A stretch of 37,879 bases of DNA from Ruminococcaceae bacterium UBA6842 (GCA_002451855.1 DKDS01000031.1:1-37879); one strand, 5' to 3'. Numbered from the stretch's first letter, positions 17,775-27,307 are shown. The notes: generated by a model from the sequence alone, not told the origin. Program-made: numbers and translations.

Positions 17775-19055
17775 TTAATCAAGTCCGATATACGAAGCCG
17801 GATTTACACGGTTATCGTTTACCATTACCTCAATGTGAAGATGGTTGCCTGACGAATTTCCGGTACAACCAACCAAAGCGATAACATCGCCCTGTTCAAC
17901 CTTGTCGCCCACGCTTACCTTAAGTACGCTTGCATGGCCGTAACGGGTCTTTATTCCGTTGCCGTGGTCTATAACAACGCAGTTGCCGTACGCGCCGTCG
18001 AATTTTGCGAGTGTAACCGTTCCCGACGCGGCGGCATATATCGGCGTACCTTTATCCGCGGCAAGGTCCATACCCTTATGACCCCTGCCGTCGCCGTAAT
18101 AGGCGGATATTACAAAGCTGCCCTTATCAAGCGGACAAATAAGCCCCGCGCTTCTGGCGGCGGAACGCTGCTTTGCGCTTGCTGTGGTCTTTGCGGTTCC
18201 TACAAGAGTAATCTGTGTAACCGGTTCCTTTACAACCTCGCTTGAAAGCTCGGCGGCAGACTGCGTTTCACCGTTTATAAGCTCCCGAACCTCGGTTTTA
18301 CGCTTAACGCCGTCTTCACCTGCGGTAGTCACCTTAGAATAACCTATTAACTCGGTTGAGGTCTTTTCGGTTTTGCTTGAAAAAGGTATCGCTTCTTCAC
18401 TTGTAACCGTTGCGGTTGTTTTAACGGGTAAAGCCTCTATAACCGTCTTCATTTCCGTTTCGCTCGCAAGCTCCGAACGCAGATAATACCCGTTCTCGAT
18501 CTCAATACTGTCGGTAAACTCCGATACATTTTCCGCACCGTCTATATTAAAGCGGTTACGGCAGTATTCAAGATAGTTTGTAAGCTCGTCCCTTGCGGCG
18601 CAGACTGCGGCAACACCGTTTACCCGAAGCTCGGCGGCTTCTTCGATGTCGTCCGTATTTTCAATAATCGCGTCCGCAACCTTGAGAGCGCTGTCCAGCC
18701 TGTCCTCGACAGTAAGGGTCATTTTAAAGCTGGGTCTTTTAATTGCGCCGTCCGCGTTTGAGCTTGAAATATGGTTTACGGCTATATCCTTAGCGTCGTC
18801 AAAAACAGAGGAGTTTCTTACCGTTGCTATAAAAGAGCCTGCGTAATTTACCTTAAAGCCGAGGGTTATTCCCACGGCAACAACGCTTATACCCACCGCA
18901 AGCATACCTATAAGACAAAGAGAGCATATTTTCATCGGTATTCTGTTGTTCTTTATAAAAGAAAAAAGCTTCTTGAAAACATTATACTGAGATAATATTT
19001 CCTTAACAGCTCCTCTTTTGAGAATATCCTTAAAAATAAAAGTCACTTCTTTCAA
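17775..19055 (-). CDS. Membrane-anchored M23 (LytM) endopeptidase with G5 domain
   Basis: 426 aa. A short cytoplasmic N-terminus precedes one membrane segment (about 41-68). The extracellular part has a helical/linker region (about 70-230), a G5 domain (about 238-285, VRELINGETQ ... TQITLVGT), and a C-terminal M23 domain with HKGMDLA, GHASVLKVSVGDKV and HLHIEV metal motifs. It should cut peptide cross-links in peptidoglycan. The start is uncertain: TTG 19055 or GTG 19046, neither with a strong ribosome binding site. Its promoter holds a WalR-like repeat, consistent with wall-homeostasis control. Confidence 0.88.
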   Translation of the reverse strand: MKEVTFIFKDILKRGAVKEILSQYNVFKKLFSFIKNNRIPMKICSLCLIGMLAVGISVVAVGITLGFKVNYAGSFIATVRNSSVFDDAKDIAVNHISSSNADGAIKRPSFKMTLTVEDRLDSALKVADAIIENTDDIEEAAELRVNGVAAVCAARDELTNYLEYCRNRFNIDGAENVSEFTDSIEIENGYYLRSELASETEMKTVIEALPVKTTATVTSEEAIPFSSKTEKTSTELIGYSKVTTAGEDGVKRKTEVRELINGETQSAAELSSEVVKEPVTQITLVGTAKTTASAKQRSAARSAGLICPLDKGSFVISAYYGDGRGHKGMDLAADKGTPIYAAASGTVTLAKFDGAYGNCVVIDHGNGIKTRYGHASVLKVSVGDKVEQGDVIALVGCTGNSSGNHLHIEVMVNDNRVNPASYIGLD

Positions 19056-19084
19056 AGGTTACAATTTGTAATCAACATAATGGT

Positions 19085-19113
19085 ATTATAACAAAAAGGT
19101 TACAAAATTGCAA
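19085..19113 (-). promoter_or_regulatory. M23 peptidase promoter with WalR-like direct repeat
   Basis: Minus strand TTGCAA (19108-19113), 17-nt spacer, TATAAT (19085-19090). Inside the spacer and overlapping the -10 is TGTAAC-N5-TGTTAT (19104 down to 19088), which fits the WalR/YycF consensus TGTWAH-N5-TGTWAH. A palindromic TTACAA-A-TTGTAA lies just downstream (about 19058-19072), in the predicted 5' UTR. Confidence 0.6.
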
Positions 19114-19120
19114 CCTTTTT
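19093..19120 (-). terminator. azlD terminator overlapping the M23 promoter
   Basis: Minus strand AAAAAGGTTGCAA-TT-TTGTAACCTTTTT, 13 bp with one G-U pair, ending in a T-run, 43 nt after azlD. The same bases supply the -35 and the WalR-like half-site of the next gene. Confidence 0.7.
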
Positions 19121-19163
19121 ATACATAAAATATCGATTTAATTTTTATGCACTTTGCACAAGT

Positions 19164-19490
19164 TTAAAAGACAAACTGTACCAGCAGCATATAGCATACA
19201 GTTCCGCCGGCTATCGACAAAAGCATATTGCGCCGCCATAAATGAAGCGCCGTCAGCACCGAAACGGCTATAAACTCGGGAAGTCCATGGCTTCCGCCCA
19301 ACACATTCACATCCTTAAGGCAGTAAACAAAAAGCATCGCGAATATTGCCGACGGCAGAGCTTTGCCCAAATATTTGACATATTCGGGGGTTTTGCGCTT
19401 TCCGCCGAAAACGGCAAAGGGCAAAAAGCGTGTCGTCATTGTGGCAAGGGCGCAAAGCGCTATGGTTATTATCCTTTGGGTCACCGTCAT
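19164..19490 (-). CDS. azlD: AzlD-type branched-chain amino acid export subunit
   Basis: 108 aa with about four membrane segments; TRFLPFAVFG and YLGKALPSAI are typical of AzlD. With AzlC it forms an exporter of branched-chain amino acids or analogues. ATG overlaps the azlC TGA. Last gene of the pyrH-polC cluster. Confidence 0.9.
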   Translation of the reverse strand: MTVTQRIITIALCALATMTTRFLPFAVFGGKRKTPEYVKYLGKALPSAIFAMLFVYCLKDVNVLGGSHGLPEFIAVSVLTALHLWRRNMLLSIAGGTVCYMLLVQFVF

Positions 19491-20182
19491 TCAAGACCAC
19501 CCGACCTTTCTATCGGTGTTCTTAACACCGTGAGCAGCAAAAGCATAACAGCCAGCGTCGGGAGCATAAAATTATCCGAACCGAATATTACCCTGCACAA
19601 AAGCGCCGAAAATCCGCCTATTAAAGCGGTGTAATGCTTTTTTTCCTTTAAAAGCCTGTCTAACAGAATTACCGCAAAAAGCGCCGTCATAACAAACTCT
19701 ATTCCGCCGGTGTTGAACTTAATAAGCGTGCCGAAAAGTCCGCCCAAGGTGGCACCTCCCACCCAGTAAATCTGATTTAAGAGCGTTACAAAGAACATAA
19801 ACCAACCCCTGTCGATTTCCTTTGGAATATCGGCGGTGTAGTTTACCGAAAAGGTTTCGTCGCACATCCCGTAAATCAGATAAATCTTTTTAAGCCCGGT
19901 ATTCTTATACTTATCAAGCATTGAAATACCGTAAAAAATATGTCTTGCCTGTATTACAAGGCTGACGAAAAAGGTTTCAAGCGGTGCGAACGGGCTTAAA
20001 AGCATAGACACCGCAACAAATTCAAGCGAGCCGCCGAAAATCACCGCGCTCATTATCATAGGGTACCAAAAGGAGAACCCCGAAGCATTCATATATACGC
20101 CGTAGGAAAATCCCAAAAACAGAAATCCCGTCATAATGGGTATCGTTTTCGGGAATGCGGCTTTAAACGCATTTTTTAACAT
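19487..20182 (-). CDS. azlC: AzlC-type branched-chain amino acid export permease
   Basis: 231 aa integral membrane protein of the AzlC family. Seen: PIMTGFLFLGFSYGVYM, FGGSLEFVAVS, QARHIFYGISM, YGMCDETFSV and GGATLGGLFG. It starts 15 nt after polC with GGAATGA upstream, so it is probably co-transcribed. The substrate is inferred from family. Confidence 0.92.
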   Translation of the reverse strand: MLKNAFKAAFPKTIPIMTGFLFLGFSYGVYMNASGFSFWYPMIMSAVIFGGSLEFVAVSMLLSPFAPLETFFVSLVIQARHIFYGISMLDKYKNTGLKKIYLIYGMCDETFSVNYTADIPKEIDRGWFMFFVTLLNQIYWVGGATLGGLFGTLIKFNTGGIEFVMTALFAVILLDRLLKEKKHYTALIGGFSALLCRVIFGSDNFMLPTLAVMLLLLTVLRTPIERSGGLE

Positions 20183-20197
20183 CTTTTATCATTCCGT

Positions 20198-23100
20198 TTA
20201 AAACATTGAGATTTGGTTTGTGTCGGGCAGGTCGTTCATAGCGCCGAGGTCCGCAAGGTTCTGGATTATGGTTTTGGAAACTCCCGCCTCTATCTGGAAA
20301 TCCTCACGGGAAACAAAGTCGCCCTTTTGCGCCGCCTCGTAAATTGAGTAAGCCGCCTTTTCGCCGACGCCCGACAGTGCTCCGAACGGAAGCCGCATTT
20401 TCCCGTTCTCGGGCAGATACTTCATAGCGTGAGAATGGTTGATGTCAATAGGAAGCACCTCTATACCCCTTGACATCATTTCATTGAATATGAGCATATT
20501 GTTATAAACATCAAGCTCCTTTTTGGTTGCTTCCTTACCCTTTGCCTTTATGTTCTGAAGATACTGTCTTACCGCCTGCTTGCCCTGCATTATGGTAGGT
20601 ACATCAACATCCTCGGGACGGGCGGTAAAGTACGCGCAGTAAAACTCAAGCGGGCGGTGAACCTTGTACCACGCAAGACGGAGCGCCGAAATAACATAAG
20701 CGGCGGCGTGCGCCTTGGGGAACATATATTTAATTTTGTGACAGCTTTCAATATACCATTCCGGAACGCCGTGCGAGCGCATATCCTCCTCCATCGCGTT
20801 CCAGTCCTCGGCTGAGACCTTGCCCTTTGCGACAAGACCCTTACGCACGGTCTCGGTTATCTTAAAGGCTCTGCCCTCTTCAAGACCCTTATGGATAAGG
20901 TATACCATTATGTTGTCACGGGTACCGATAACCTCGGAAATTGTACAGGTTCCGTTGTCGATAAGGTCCTTTGCGTTGCCGAGCCAAACATCCGTACCGT
21001 GCGAAAGACCCGAGATCTGCAAAAGATCCGAAAAGTTTTTCGGCTTACAGTCAACAAGCATTTCGCGGACAAACTTTGTACCGAATTCCGGCAGACAGTA
21101 GGTTCCCGTTTTGGAGTCAATCTCCTCGGGTTCTACGCCGAGCGCCTTCGTTGATGTAAAAAGACTGTACACATCGGGGTCACTCATTGAAACATCGCTT
21201 ACGGGTATACCGGTATACTCTTCAAGATACTTATATGTAGTCGGCACCACATGGCCGAGCTCGTCAAGCTTTAATATTGTATCGTGAATGGAATGGAAGT
21301 CGAAATGAGTGGTTATAATATCGGAATTAACATCGTCCGCGGGATGCTGGATAGGGCAGAAGTCGTAAATGGTGTTGGTTCTCGGCACTATAATCATTCC
21401 TGCCGGATGCTGACCTGTGGTTTGTTTAATCTGCGCCTTTTCAACAAGGGACGCCAGACGGTTTAATTCCGCATTGCTTAAGGTTATGCCCTTTTTCTCG
21501 GCGTATGCCTTTGCAAAGCCGTAGGCGGTCTTTTCCGCTACCGTGGAAATCGTACCTGCCTTGAACACATTTTCTCTGCCGAACAGCGTTTCGGTATATT
21601 TCTGTACCGAGTTCTGGAATTCGTCGGAGAAGTTAAGGTCTATATCGGGGACCTTGTCGCCCTTGAAGCCCAAGAATGTTTCAAAAGGAATATCGTGACC
21701 GTTGCGGTTAAGCTGCGCGCCGCATTTGGGGCATTTCTTTTCGGGCAGGTCGAAGCCTGAGCCTACCTCGCCCTTTAAGAAAAATTCACTGTAACGGCAT
21801 TCGGGGCAAACATAGTGCGGCGGCAGAGGATTAACCTCCGATATTCCTGCCATTGTTGCGGCAAAGGACGAGCCTACCGAACCACGGGAGCCAACCAAGT
21901 AACCGTTTTCCTCGCTGTATGCCACAAGCTTCTGCGCCGAGATATACATTATAGAAAATCCGTTGTTGATAATGGAGTTAAGCTCCTTTTCAAGACGGTT
22001 TTTAACCACATCGGGAAGATCCTCGCCGTATATTTTGTGTGCGGTATCCCAGCAAATATCGTGCAAAAGCTCGTCCGAACCCTCGATCACCGGCGGATAG
22101 TTGCCCTCGGGCACGGGGATAATGTCCCCGTCCACCATATCGGCAATTTTGTTCGGGTTGTCTATTACAAATTCCTTTGCCCTGTCGCCGAAGTAATCAA
22201 AATCGGCAAGCATTTCATCGGTAGTTTTAAGGTACAGGGGCGCCTGATTGTCAAAATCGTCAAAGCCCTGACCTGCCATTAATATTTTACGGATTATATC
22301 ATCACTCTTTTTAAGGAAATGCACATCTCCCGTGGCTACAACAGGCTTGCCCAATTTGTCCGCCAGCTCGACCACCTTGCGGTTAAAGTTTTTTATAACC
22401 TCAAAATCGGTAACCTTTTTAAAGCGATTGGGTATAACCGCCCCCGTTTTCTTATCCTTTTTATCGGGGTACGACGATTCCCTTACCATAAACGCATTAT
22501 TGCCGAGGGGCTGAATTTCAAGATAATCGTAATAATCCGCAATTCTTAAAAGCTCTTCCTCGGGCTTTTCGTCTATTATCGCGCGGTAAAGCTCGCCCTG
22601 TTCGCAGGCACTGCCTAAAATAAGTCCCTCGCGCAGCTTATCCAATTTGCTGCGCATTGTAAGCGGCTTGCCCCTGAAATCGTGCAGGTGCGCCTCGGAC
22701 ACTAATTTATAAAGATTTTTAAGTCCCGTAAGATTTTTAACAAGTATTATCTGGTGATATCTGAATTTTGCGGTCTGCTTTGCGTTAAGTCCCTCAATAT
22801 TATTGTTTACATCATCGACAAAATAAGATTCAACGCCGTAAATAACCTTAAAATCTCCGCCCGATTTGCGGATGGCCTTTACGGCGCCCGCGGCGGCAGG
22901 ATATGCCTGAACAACGCCGTGGTCGGTAATCGCGATCGCCTTGTGACCCCACTCATACGCCTGCTTTATTATGGAATCGGCAGACGATACCGCGTCCTTT
23001 GCGGACATATTCGTATGGCAGTGAAGCTCAACACGCTTTTCGCCCTCGTGGTTATCCTTTTCGGTATATTTCTGCAAAAGCGCCATAGCGCGCGGCTTAA

Positions 23101-24043
23101 CAACAAAATCCTTTTTATAGTTGTCAAATTCGTATGAGCCGTTTACAAGTATAAAAGCGCCGTCCTTTAAAGGCGCAATATCCCCCATACGGTTGGTATC
23201 CATAAACAGGGAGGCGTTAAGCGAATTGGTGTGGTCGCTGAACGAAAAGTTGACTATCGTCATATCCGTTCCGCGTTTTGTTTTTATATTACGGGTCTCA
23301 AGCCCGAAAACCTCGCCCCAACAGGCGATTTCGGTATCGTCCCCCGTTATGCTTATCATATCTCTTGTATGGTTGCTTATTCCGCCCCTGCCGTAAAACT
23401 GCTGCGGCTTATCGAGGTAAACTATGCCGTTATCGGGTCTTTCCTCACGCTTTTCGAATTTTATTTCGGTCTTAGGCGCCGAGGGGCGTTCGGTTTTCTG
23501 CGGTCTCGGCTTCGGTTTTTCCGCCCTCGGTGCCTCGGCTTCGGGTTCGGGCAGCTTTATTTCCACATTTTCAAGCTGACCGCCGAACGAAACGGTGACC
23601 TCACGGGAAAAGCGTTCCCTTACAAGCGCCTTAAACGCGTTTTCAAAGCCGCAGTCCGCTATCGTGTTATATCCGCCGTGCTTAAGCGTTATATTTACGC
23701 AGTCGCCGTCAAGCAAAAAATCCGCACCGTTAAAGTACCCGTTTATTGCCGCGTTTTTAATCTTTATTTCCGCCGCTATATCCGAGCAGGCGGCAGGGCA
23801 GAGTGCTTCCCCCGAAAAAACGCAGGAAACAAGACAGGAATTAAGGCGCAAAGCGTCTTTTAAAGCTGCGGAAAGTCGAAACTTCATTTCCGCCGATATG
23901 TATTTTTCGCTTTTAAGCACCGTATCAAGGGTGCGTTCCTCGGTGTCAAGCGCACAGCGTTCTATTATACAATTTTTAAATTCGGCGGCAATATCCGACG
24001 GTATTCCCGTATCAAAAATATCCGAAAATAATGCTTTAGACAC
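20198..24043 (-). CDS. polC: DNA polymerase III alpha subunit PolC, exonuclease domain absent
   Basis: About 1281-1284 aa; the start is GTG 24043 (GGAG eight nt upstream) or GTG 24052. Replicative polymerase of low-GC Gram-positives. Residue numbers here are from GTG 24052. N-terminal domain 1-165, Pro/Lys/Glu linker 168-205, OB fold about 235-330, PHP domain from VELHCHTNMS (341). After YGVESYFVDD (405-414) the chain goes straight to YHQIILVKN (432-440). In the Bacillus enzyme (1437 aa) the DEDD proofreading exonuclease sits at this point; no DxExTG motif is present here. Zinc ligands Cys749, 752, 774 and 777; catalytic Asp803, Asp805 and Asp930; GSRGSVGSS; QTTGQHPAG. The C-terminal QISMF is a beta-clamp motif. 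Confidence 0.95.
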   Translation of the reverse strand: MSKALFSDIFDTGIPSDIAAEFKNCIIERCALDTEERTLDTVLKSEKYISAEMKFRLSAALKDALRLNSCLVSCVFSGEALCPAACSDIAAEIKIKNAAINGYFNGADFLLDGDCVNITLKHGGYNTIADCGFENAFKALVRERFSREVTVSFGGQLENVEIKLPEPEAEAPRAEKPKPRPQKTERPSAPKTEIKFEKREERPDNGIVYLDKPQQFYGRGGISNHTRDMISITGDDTEIACWGEVFGLETRNIKTKRGTDMTIVNFSFSDHTNSLNASLFMDTNRMGDIAPLKDGAFILVNGSYEFDNYKKDFVVKPRAMALLQKYTEKDNHEGEKRVELHCHTNMSAKDAVSSADSIIKQAYEWGHKAIAITDHGVVQAYPAAAGAVKAIRKSGGDFKVIYGVESYFVDDVNNNIEGLNAKQTAKFRYHQIILVKNLTGLKNLYKLVSEAHLHDFRGKPLTMRSKLDKLREGLILGSACEQGELYRAIIDEKPEEELLRIADYYDYLEIQPLGNNAFMVRESSYPDKKDKKTGAVIPNRFKKVTDFEVIKNFNRKVVELADKLGKPVVATGDVHFLKKSDDIIRKILMAGQGFDDFDNQAPLYLKTTDEMLADFDYFGDRAKEFVIDNPNKIADMVDGDIIPVPEGNYPPVIEGSDELLHDICWDTAHKIYGEDLPDVVKNRLEKELNSIINNGFSIMYISAQKLVAYSEENGYLVGSRGSVGSSFAATMAGISEVNPLPPHYVCPECRYSEFFLKGEVGSGFDLPEKKCPKCGAQLNRNGHDIPFETFLGFKGDKVPDIDLNFSDEFQNSVQKYTETLFGRENVFKAGTISTVAEKTAYGFAKAYAEKKGITLSNAELNRLASLVEKAQIKQTTGQHPAGMIIVPRTNTIYDFCPIQHPADDVNSDIITTHFDFHSIHDTILKLDELGHVVPTTYKYLEEYTGIPVSDVSMSDPDVYSLFTSTKALGVEPEEIDSKTGTYCLPEFGTKFVREMLVDCKPKNFSDLLQISGLSHGTDVWLGNAKDLIDNGTCTISEVIGTRDNIMVYLIHKGLEEGRAFKITETVRKGLVAKGKVSAEDWNAMEEDMRSHGVPEWYIESCHKIKYMFPKAHAAAYVISALRLAWYKVHRPLEFYCAYFTARPEDVDVPTIMQGKQAVRQYLQNIKAKGKEATKKELDVYNNMLIFNEMMSRGIEVLPIDINHSHAMKYLPENGKMRLPFGALSGVGEKAAYSIYEAAQKGDFVSREDFQIEAGVSKTIIQNLADLGAMNDLPDTNQISMF

Positions 24044-24056
24044 CTTTTTCACTCCG

Positions 24057-25109
24057 TTACATTTTTTCTATTTCTTCAATAAGTCCGTCAAGCAGCTCGC
24101 TTTCGGGCAGTTTTTTTATTATTTCCCCGTTTTTAAAAATCACGCCGCAACCGTCTCCTCCGGCAATGCCTATGTCGGCTTCTTTTGCCTCACCCGGACC
24201 GTTTACAACACAGCCCATTATGGCGACGGTTATGTTTTTATCCGAATTTTCAAGTCTTTTTTCAGCCTCTGCGGCAATTTTTATAAGGTCTATTTTTGTT
24301 CTGCCGCAGGTAGGGCAGGAAACAAATCTGATGCCGCCGTCACGAAGTCCCAGCGCCTTTAAAAGTCTTTTGCCCGCCTCGACCTCCTTTACGGGGTCGT
24401 CCGTAAGAGAAATACGCAGGGTATCCCCTATACCTCTTAACAGAAGTCCGCCTATACCGGCGGCGGATTTTATGGTTCCGTTTTCGGCTGTTCCTGCCTC
24501 CGTAACCCCCAAATGCAGTGGGTAACGGCACTTCTGCGACGCCAAAACATACGCATTGTACATTTTTGTAACATCCGAGCTTTTAAGCGACAGCACAATA
24601 TCGTCAAAGTCGAATTTTTCAAGCAGTGATATATGGTACAGTCCGCTCTCCACCATAGCCTCGGGTGTGGGCGAGCCGTATTTTGCAAGTATGTTTTTTT
24701 CAAGCGAGCCGGAATTTACGCCTATCCTTATCGGCACGCCTGCGGTACTGCAGGCGGCGGCAACCGCCTTTACCCTGTCGTCCGAGCCGATATTGCCGGG
24801 GTTTATTCTTATTTTATCAGCCCCTGCCGCCACGCTTTCAAGTGCCAAACGGTAATCGAAATGTATGTCCGCTACCACGGGCACAGATATATTTTCTTTC
24901 AGCGCCGCAAGCGTTTTAACGCTCTCCTTATCCGGCACGGAAATGCGTATAATATCGCATCCCGCGCTTTCAAGCCTTTTCGCCTGTTTAATATTTCCGT
25001 TTATATCGTGTGCCGGAATATTAAGCATAGACTGCACCGAAACGGGTGCGCCGCCGCCTATTTGAAGTCCGCCGGCGAAAACCTTTTTCGTATCCTTATT
25101 AGTATACAT
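24057..25109 (-). CDS. ispG: 4-hydroxy-3-methylbut-2-enyl diphosphate synthase
   Basis: 350 aa from the ATG with GGGGTGA upstream; an in-frame TTG at 25124 is less likely. 4Fe-4S enzyme of the MEP isoprenoid pathway. Seen: VSVQSMLNIPAHDI, PVVADIHFDYRLAL, KIRINPGNIG, cluster cysteines in CPTCGRTKIDL and GCVVNGPGEAKEADIGIAGG. It begins 4 nt after rseP ends. Confidence 0.96.
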   Translation of the reverse strand: MYTNKDTKKVFAGGLQIGGGAPVSVQSMLNIPAHDINGNIKQAKRLESAGCDIIRISVPDKESVKTLAALKENISVPVVADIHFDYRLALESVAAGADKIRINPGNIGSDDRVKAVAAACSTAGVPIRIGVNSGSLEKNILAKYGSPTPEAMVESGLYHISLLEKFDFDDIVLSLKSSDVTKMYNAYVLASQKCRYPLHLGVTEAGTAENGTIKSAAGIGGLLLRGIGDTLRISLTDDPVKEVEAGKRLLKALGLRDGGIRFVSCPTCGRTKIDLIKIAAEAEKRLENSDKNITVAIMGCVVNGPGEAKEADIGIAGGDGCGVIFKNGEIIKKLPESELLDGLIEEIEKM

Positions 25110-25113
25110 ACCG

Positions 25114-26175
25114 TCACCCCGCAATCAAGGACCAAATATCCTTTGCCGTTACAAGCAGCATAAAGCCTATAAGCAGCGCAAAGCCGACGGCGTGAACTAT
25201 CGCCTCGTACTTTTGCGGAACAGGCTTTCTGAATATCATTTCAATTAATATAAACAGCAGTCTGCCGCCGTCAAGCGCCGGTAAGGGCAGCAGATTGAAA
25301 ATACCGAGATTTATTGTAATAAGCGCCATTATAGGCAGTATGTCGGCAAGGTTTGCCTTTGCGGCGGAGCCTATCGCCGCGGTAACGCCCACAGGGCCCG
25401 AAACCGCGCTTATACCGTACTTGCCGCCTATCAGATCTATAAGCGACCGCCACACTACCGCACAGTAGGAAAGCGAGGTTGAAACGGTCTGCTTTAAATA
25501 ATTGCCGAAATTCTTTCTTATTCCGTACACATAAAAGTCCACGGTAAGGTAGCTTATGCCCTTTTCCGTTGCGGACTCGAACTTAACGCCGTCAAGCTTT
25601 ACCTTTTCGCCGTTTCTTTTAACCACCATATCTATTTTGCCGTTTTTAACATTGGTAAAAGCATAGCTTAAATCATAGGTTGAGAAAATTTTTCTGCCGT
25701 CAACCTCGATTATCTTATCATTTACCCGAAGTCCCGACTGCTCGCTTACCGCGTTTTCCTTAAATTCCGCAACAACGGTGGAATTAAAAGCCTTTTGCGG
25801 CGCCAAGGTAACCGCCACGATAATAAGCCCCAGAATGAGATTGAAAACTGCTCCCATCATAACGATTATAAAGCGTTTCCACGGTTTTTTATTGCAGAAC
25901 GCGCGGCTGTCGCCGCTCGCCTCGTCCTCGCCCTCCATAGCGCAGTAGCCGCCTAATGGCACAAGATTTACCGAATACTTCGTCTCCTTGCCCTGCTTTG
26001 AAAAAAGCTTTGGTCCGAAGCCGACAGCAAATTCATTTACCCTTACGCCCAAAAGCTTTGCCGCTATGAAATGACCGAACTCGTGTATTATAATAAGCAC
26101 CAAAAAAAGCGCTATCGCCGCAAGATAAGGCCATACATTGCCCCAAACATTTAAAAAAGCCGAAATAACAACCAC
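25114..26175 (-). CDS. rseP: Site-2 (RseP/RasP-type) intramembrane zinc metalloprotease
   Basis: 353 aa. The HEFGH zinc motif is at residues 31-35 in the first membrane segment. A PDZ-like region occupies about 115-195 (SGLRVNDKIIEVDGRKI), and NLLPLPALDGGRLL carries the third ligand near residue 300. It cleaves membrane anti-sigma factors or signal peptide remnants. The GTG start is one base after the dxr stop. Also called RasP in Bacillus. Confidence 0.95.
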   Translation of the reverse strand: MVVISAFLNVWGNVWPYLAAIALFLVLIIIHEFGHFIAAKLLGVRVNEFAVGFGPKLFSKQGKETKYSVNLVPLGGYCAMEGEDEASGDSRAFCNKKPWKRFIIVMMGAVFNLILGLIIVAVTLAPQKAFNSTVVAEFKENAVSEQSGLRVNDKIIEVDGRKIFSTYDLSYAFTNVKNGKIDMVVKRNGEKVKLDGVKFESATEKGISYLTVDFYVYGIRKNFGNYLKQTVSTSLSYCAVVWRSLIDLIGGKYGISAVSGPVGVTAAIGSAAKANLADILPIMALITINLGIFNLLPLPALDGGRLLFILIEMIFRKPVPQKYEAIVHAVGFALLIGFMLLVTAKDIWSLIAG

Positions 26176-26176
26176 C

Positions 26177-27307
26177 CTATTCTCTTACAAGTTTTCTTGC
26201 CGCTTTATCTGCCTCAAAAATATCCTCAAGTGTGTAATCCTTTTTATTCTGAACCTCTGCCAGCGCTTTTTCAACCATATCCGCTATCTGCAAAAATTTT
26301 ATTTTACCCTTTAAGAAAAGTCCCACAGCCTCTTCGTTCGCGCCGTTCACAGCCGTAGGAGCAAGACCGCCTTTGTTTATCGCTTCAATACAAAGCGGCA
26401 GACACCTAAAGGTGTCCGTATCGGGTTTTTCGAATGTAAGCGTACCTATATCCGAAAGGCTTAAATGCTCAAAGGCGTTTTCCGAGCGCTCGGGGTAGGT
26501 AAGCGCATACTGTATGGGCAGGCGCATATCCGGCGTGCCGAGTTGCGCTATGACCGCGCCGTCGCAAAGCTCCACCCCCGAATGTACTATGCTCTGCCTA
26601 TGCACCAGCACCTCAATTTCGGATGCGGTAACGCCGAACAGATGAACCGCCTCGATTACCTCAAGACCCTTATTCATAAGGGTTGCCGAATCGACCGTAA
26701 TTTTAGCCCCCATAGACCAATTCGGGTGGTTAAGCGCTTCCTTTACGGTAACGCTTTCAAGCTCCTCCCGTTTCTTTCCGTAAAACGGTCCGCCTGACGC
26801 CGTAAGCAGTATTTTTCTGAGCGAATTCTGCGGCGCGCCCTGCAAGGACTGAAAAATTGCCGAATGTTCGCTGTCTACCGGCAGGAGCGTTACGCCCCTT
26901 TCCTTTAATCTGCGGTTTACAATTTCGCCGCCGGTTACAAGCGTTTCCTTATTTGCTAGTGCTACGGTATGCCCCGCGTCTATCGCCGCAAGAGTGGGCT
27001 TAAGCCCCGCTATTCCCACAATGGAATTAAGCACGATGTCGCAGTCATAACCTGCGGCAAAAATAACCCCTTCCTCACCGGAAAGGACCCTTATATCCGT
27101 GTCGGCAAGCTTGATTTTAAGGTCGTCGGCGGCTGTTTCGTCAAACATCGCAACAATATCCGGCTTATATTTCCTTGCCTGCTTTTCAAGCAGCTCTGTG
27201 TTTCTGCCGGCGGCAAGCGCGGCAATACGCCAGCCGTTTTTTTCCGCCGTGCAAAGCGCCTGTGTTCCGATAGAGCCGGTAGAGCCTAAAATTGTCAGCT
27301 TTTTCAT
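26177..27307 (-). CDS. dxr: 1-deoxy-D-xylulose 5-phosphate reductoisomerase
   Basis: 376 aa, normal length. Second step of the MEP pathway, NADPH dependent. N-terminal LGSTGSIGTQAL, ALANKETLVTGG, PVDSEHSAIFQSLQG, TASGGPFYG and HPNWSMGAKITVDSATLMNKGLE are all intact. The ATG shares one base with the cdsA TAA. Confidence 0.97.
   Translation of the reverse strand: MKKLTILGSTGSIGTQALCTAEKNGWRIAALAAGRNTELLEKQARKYKPDIVAMFDETAADDLKIKLADTDIRVLSGEEGVIFAAGYDCDIVLNSIVGIAGLKPTLAAIDAGHTVALANKETLVTGGEIVNRRLKERGVTLLPVDSEHSAIFQSLQGAPQNSLRKILLTASGGPFYGKKREELESVTVKEALNHPNWSMGAKITVDSATLMNKGLEVIEAVHLFGVTASEIEVLVHRQSIVHSGVELCDGAVIAQLGTPDMRLPIQYALTYPERSENAFEHLSLSDIGTLTFEKPDTDTFRCLPLCIEAINKGGLAPTAVNGANEEAVGLFLKGKIKFLQIADMVEKALAEVQNKKDYTLEDIFEADKAARKLVRE

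Noticed and set aside
23231..23863. Long open frames antisense to polC (also at 21815-22282 and 23595-24362)
   Set aside because: They are shadows of polC codon bias, with no ribosome binding site, promoter or recognisable domain.
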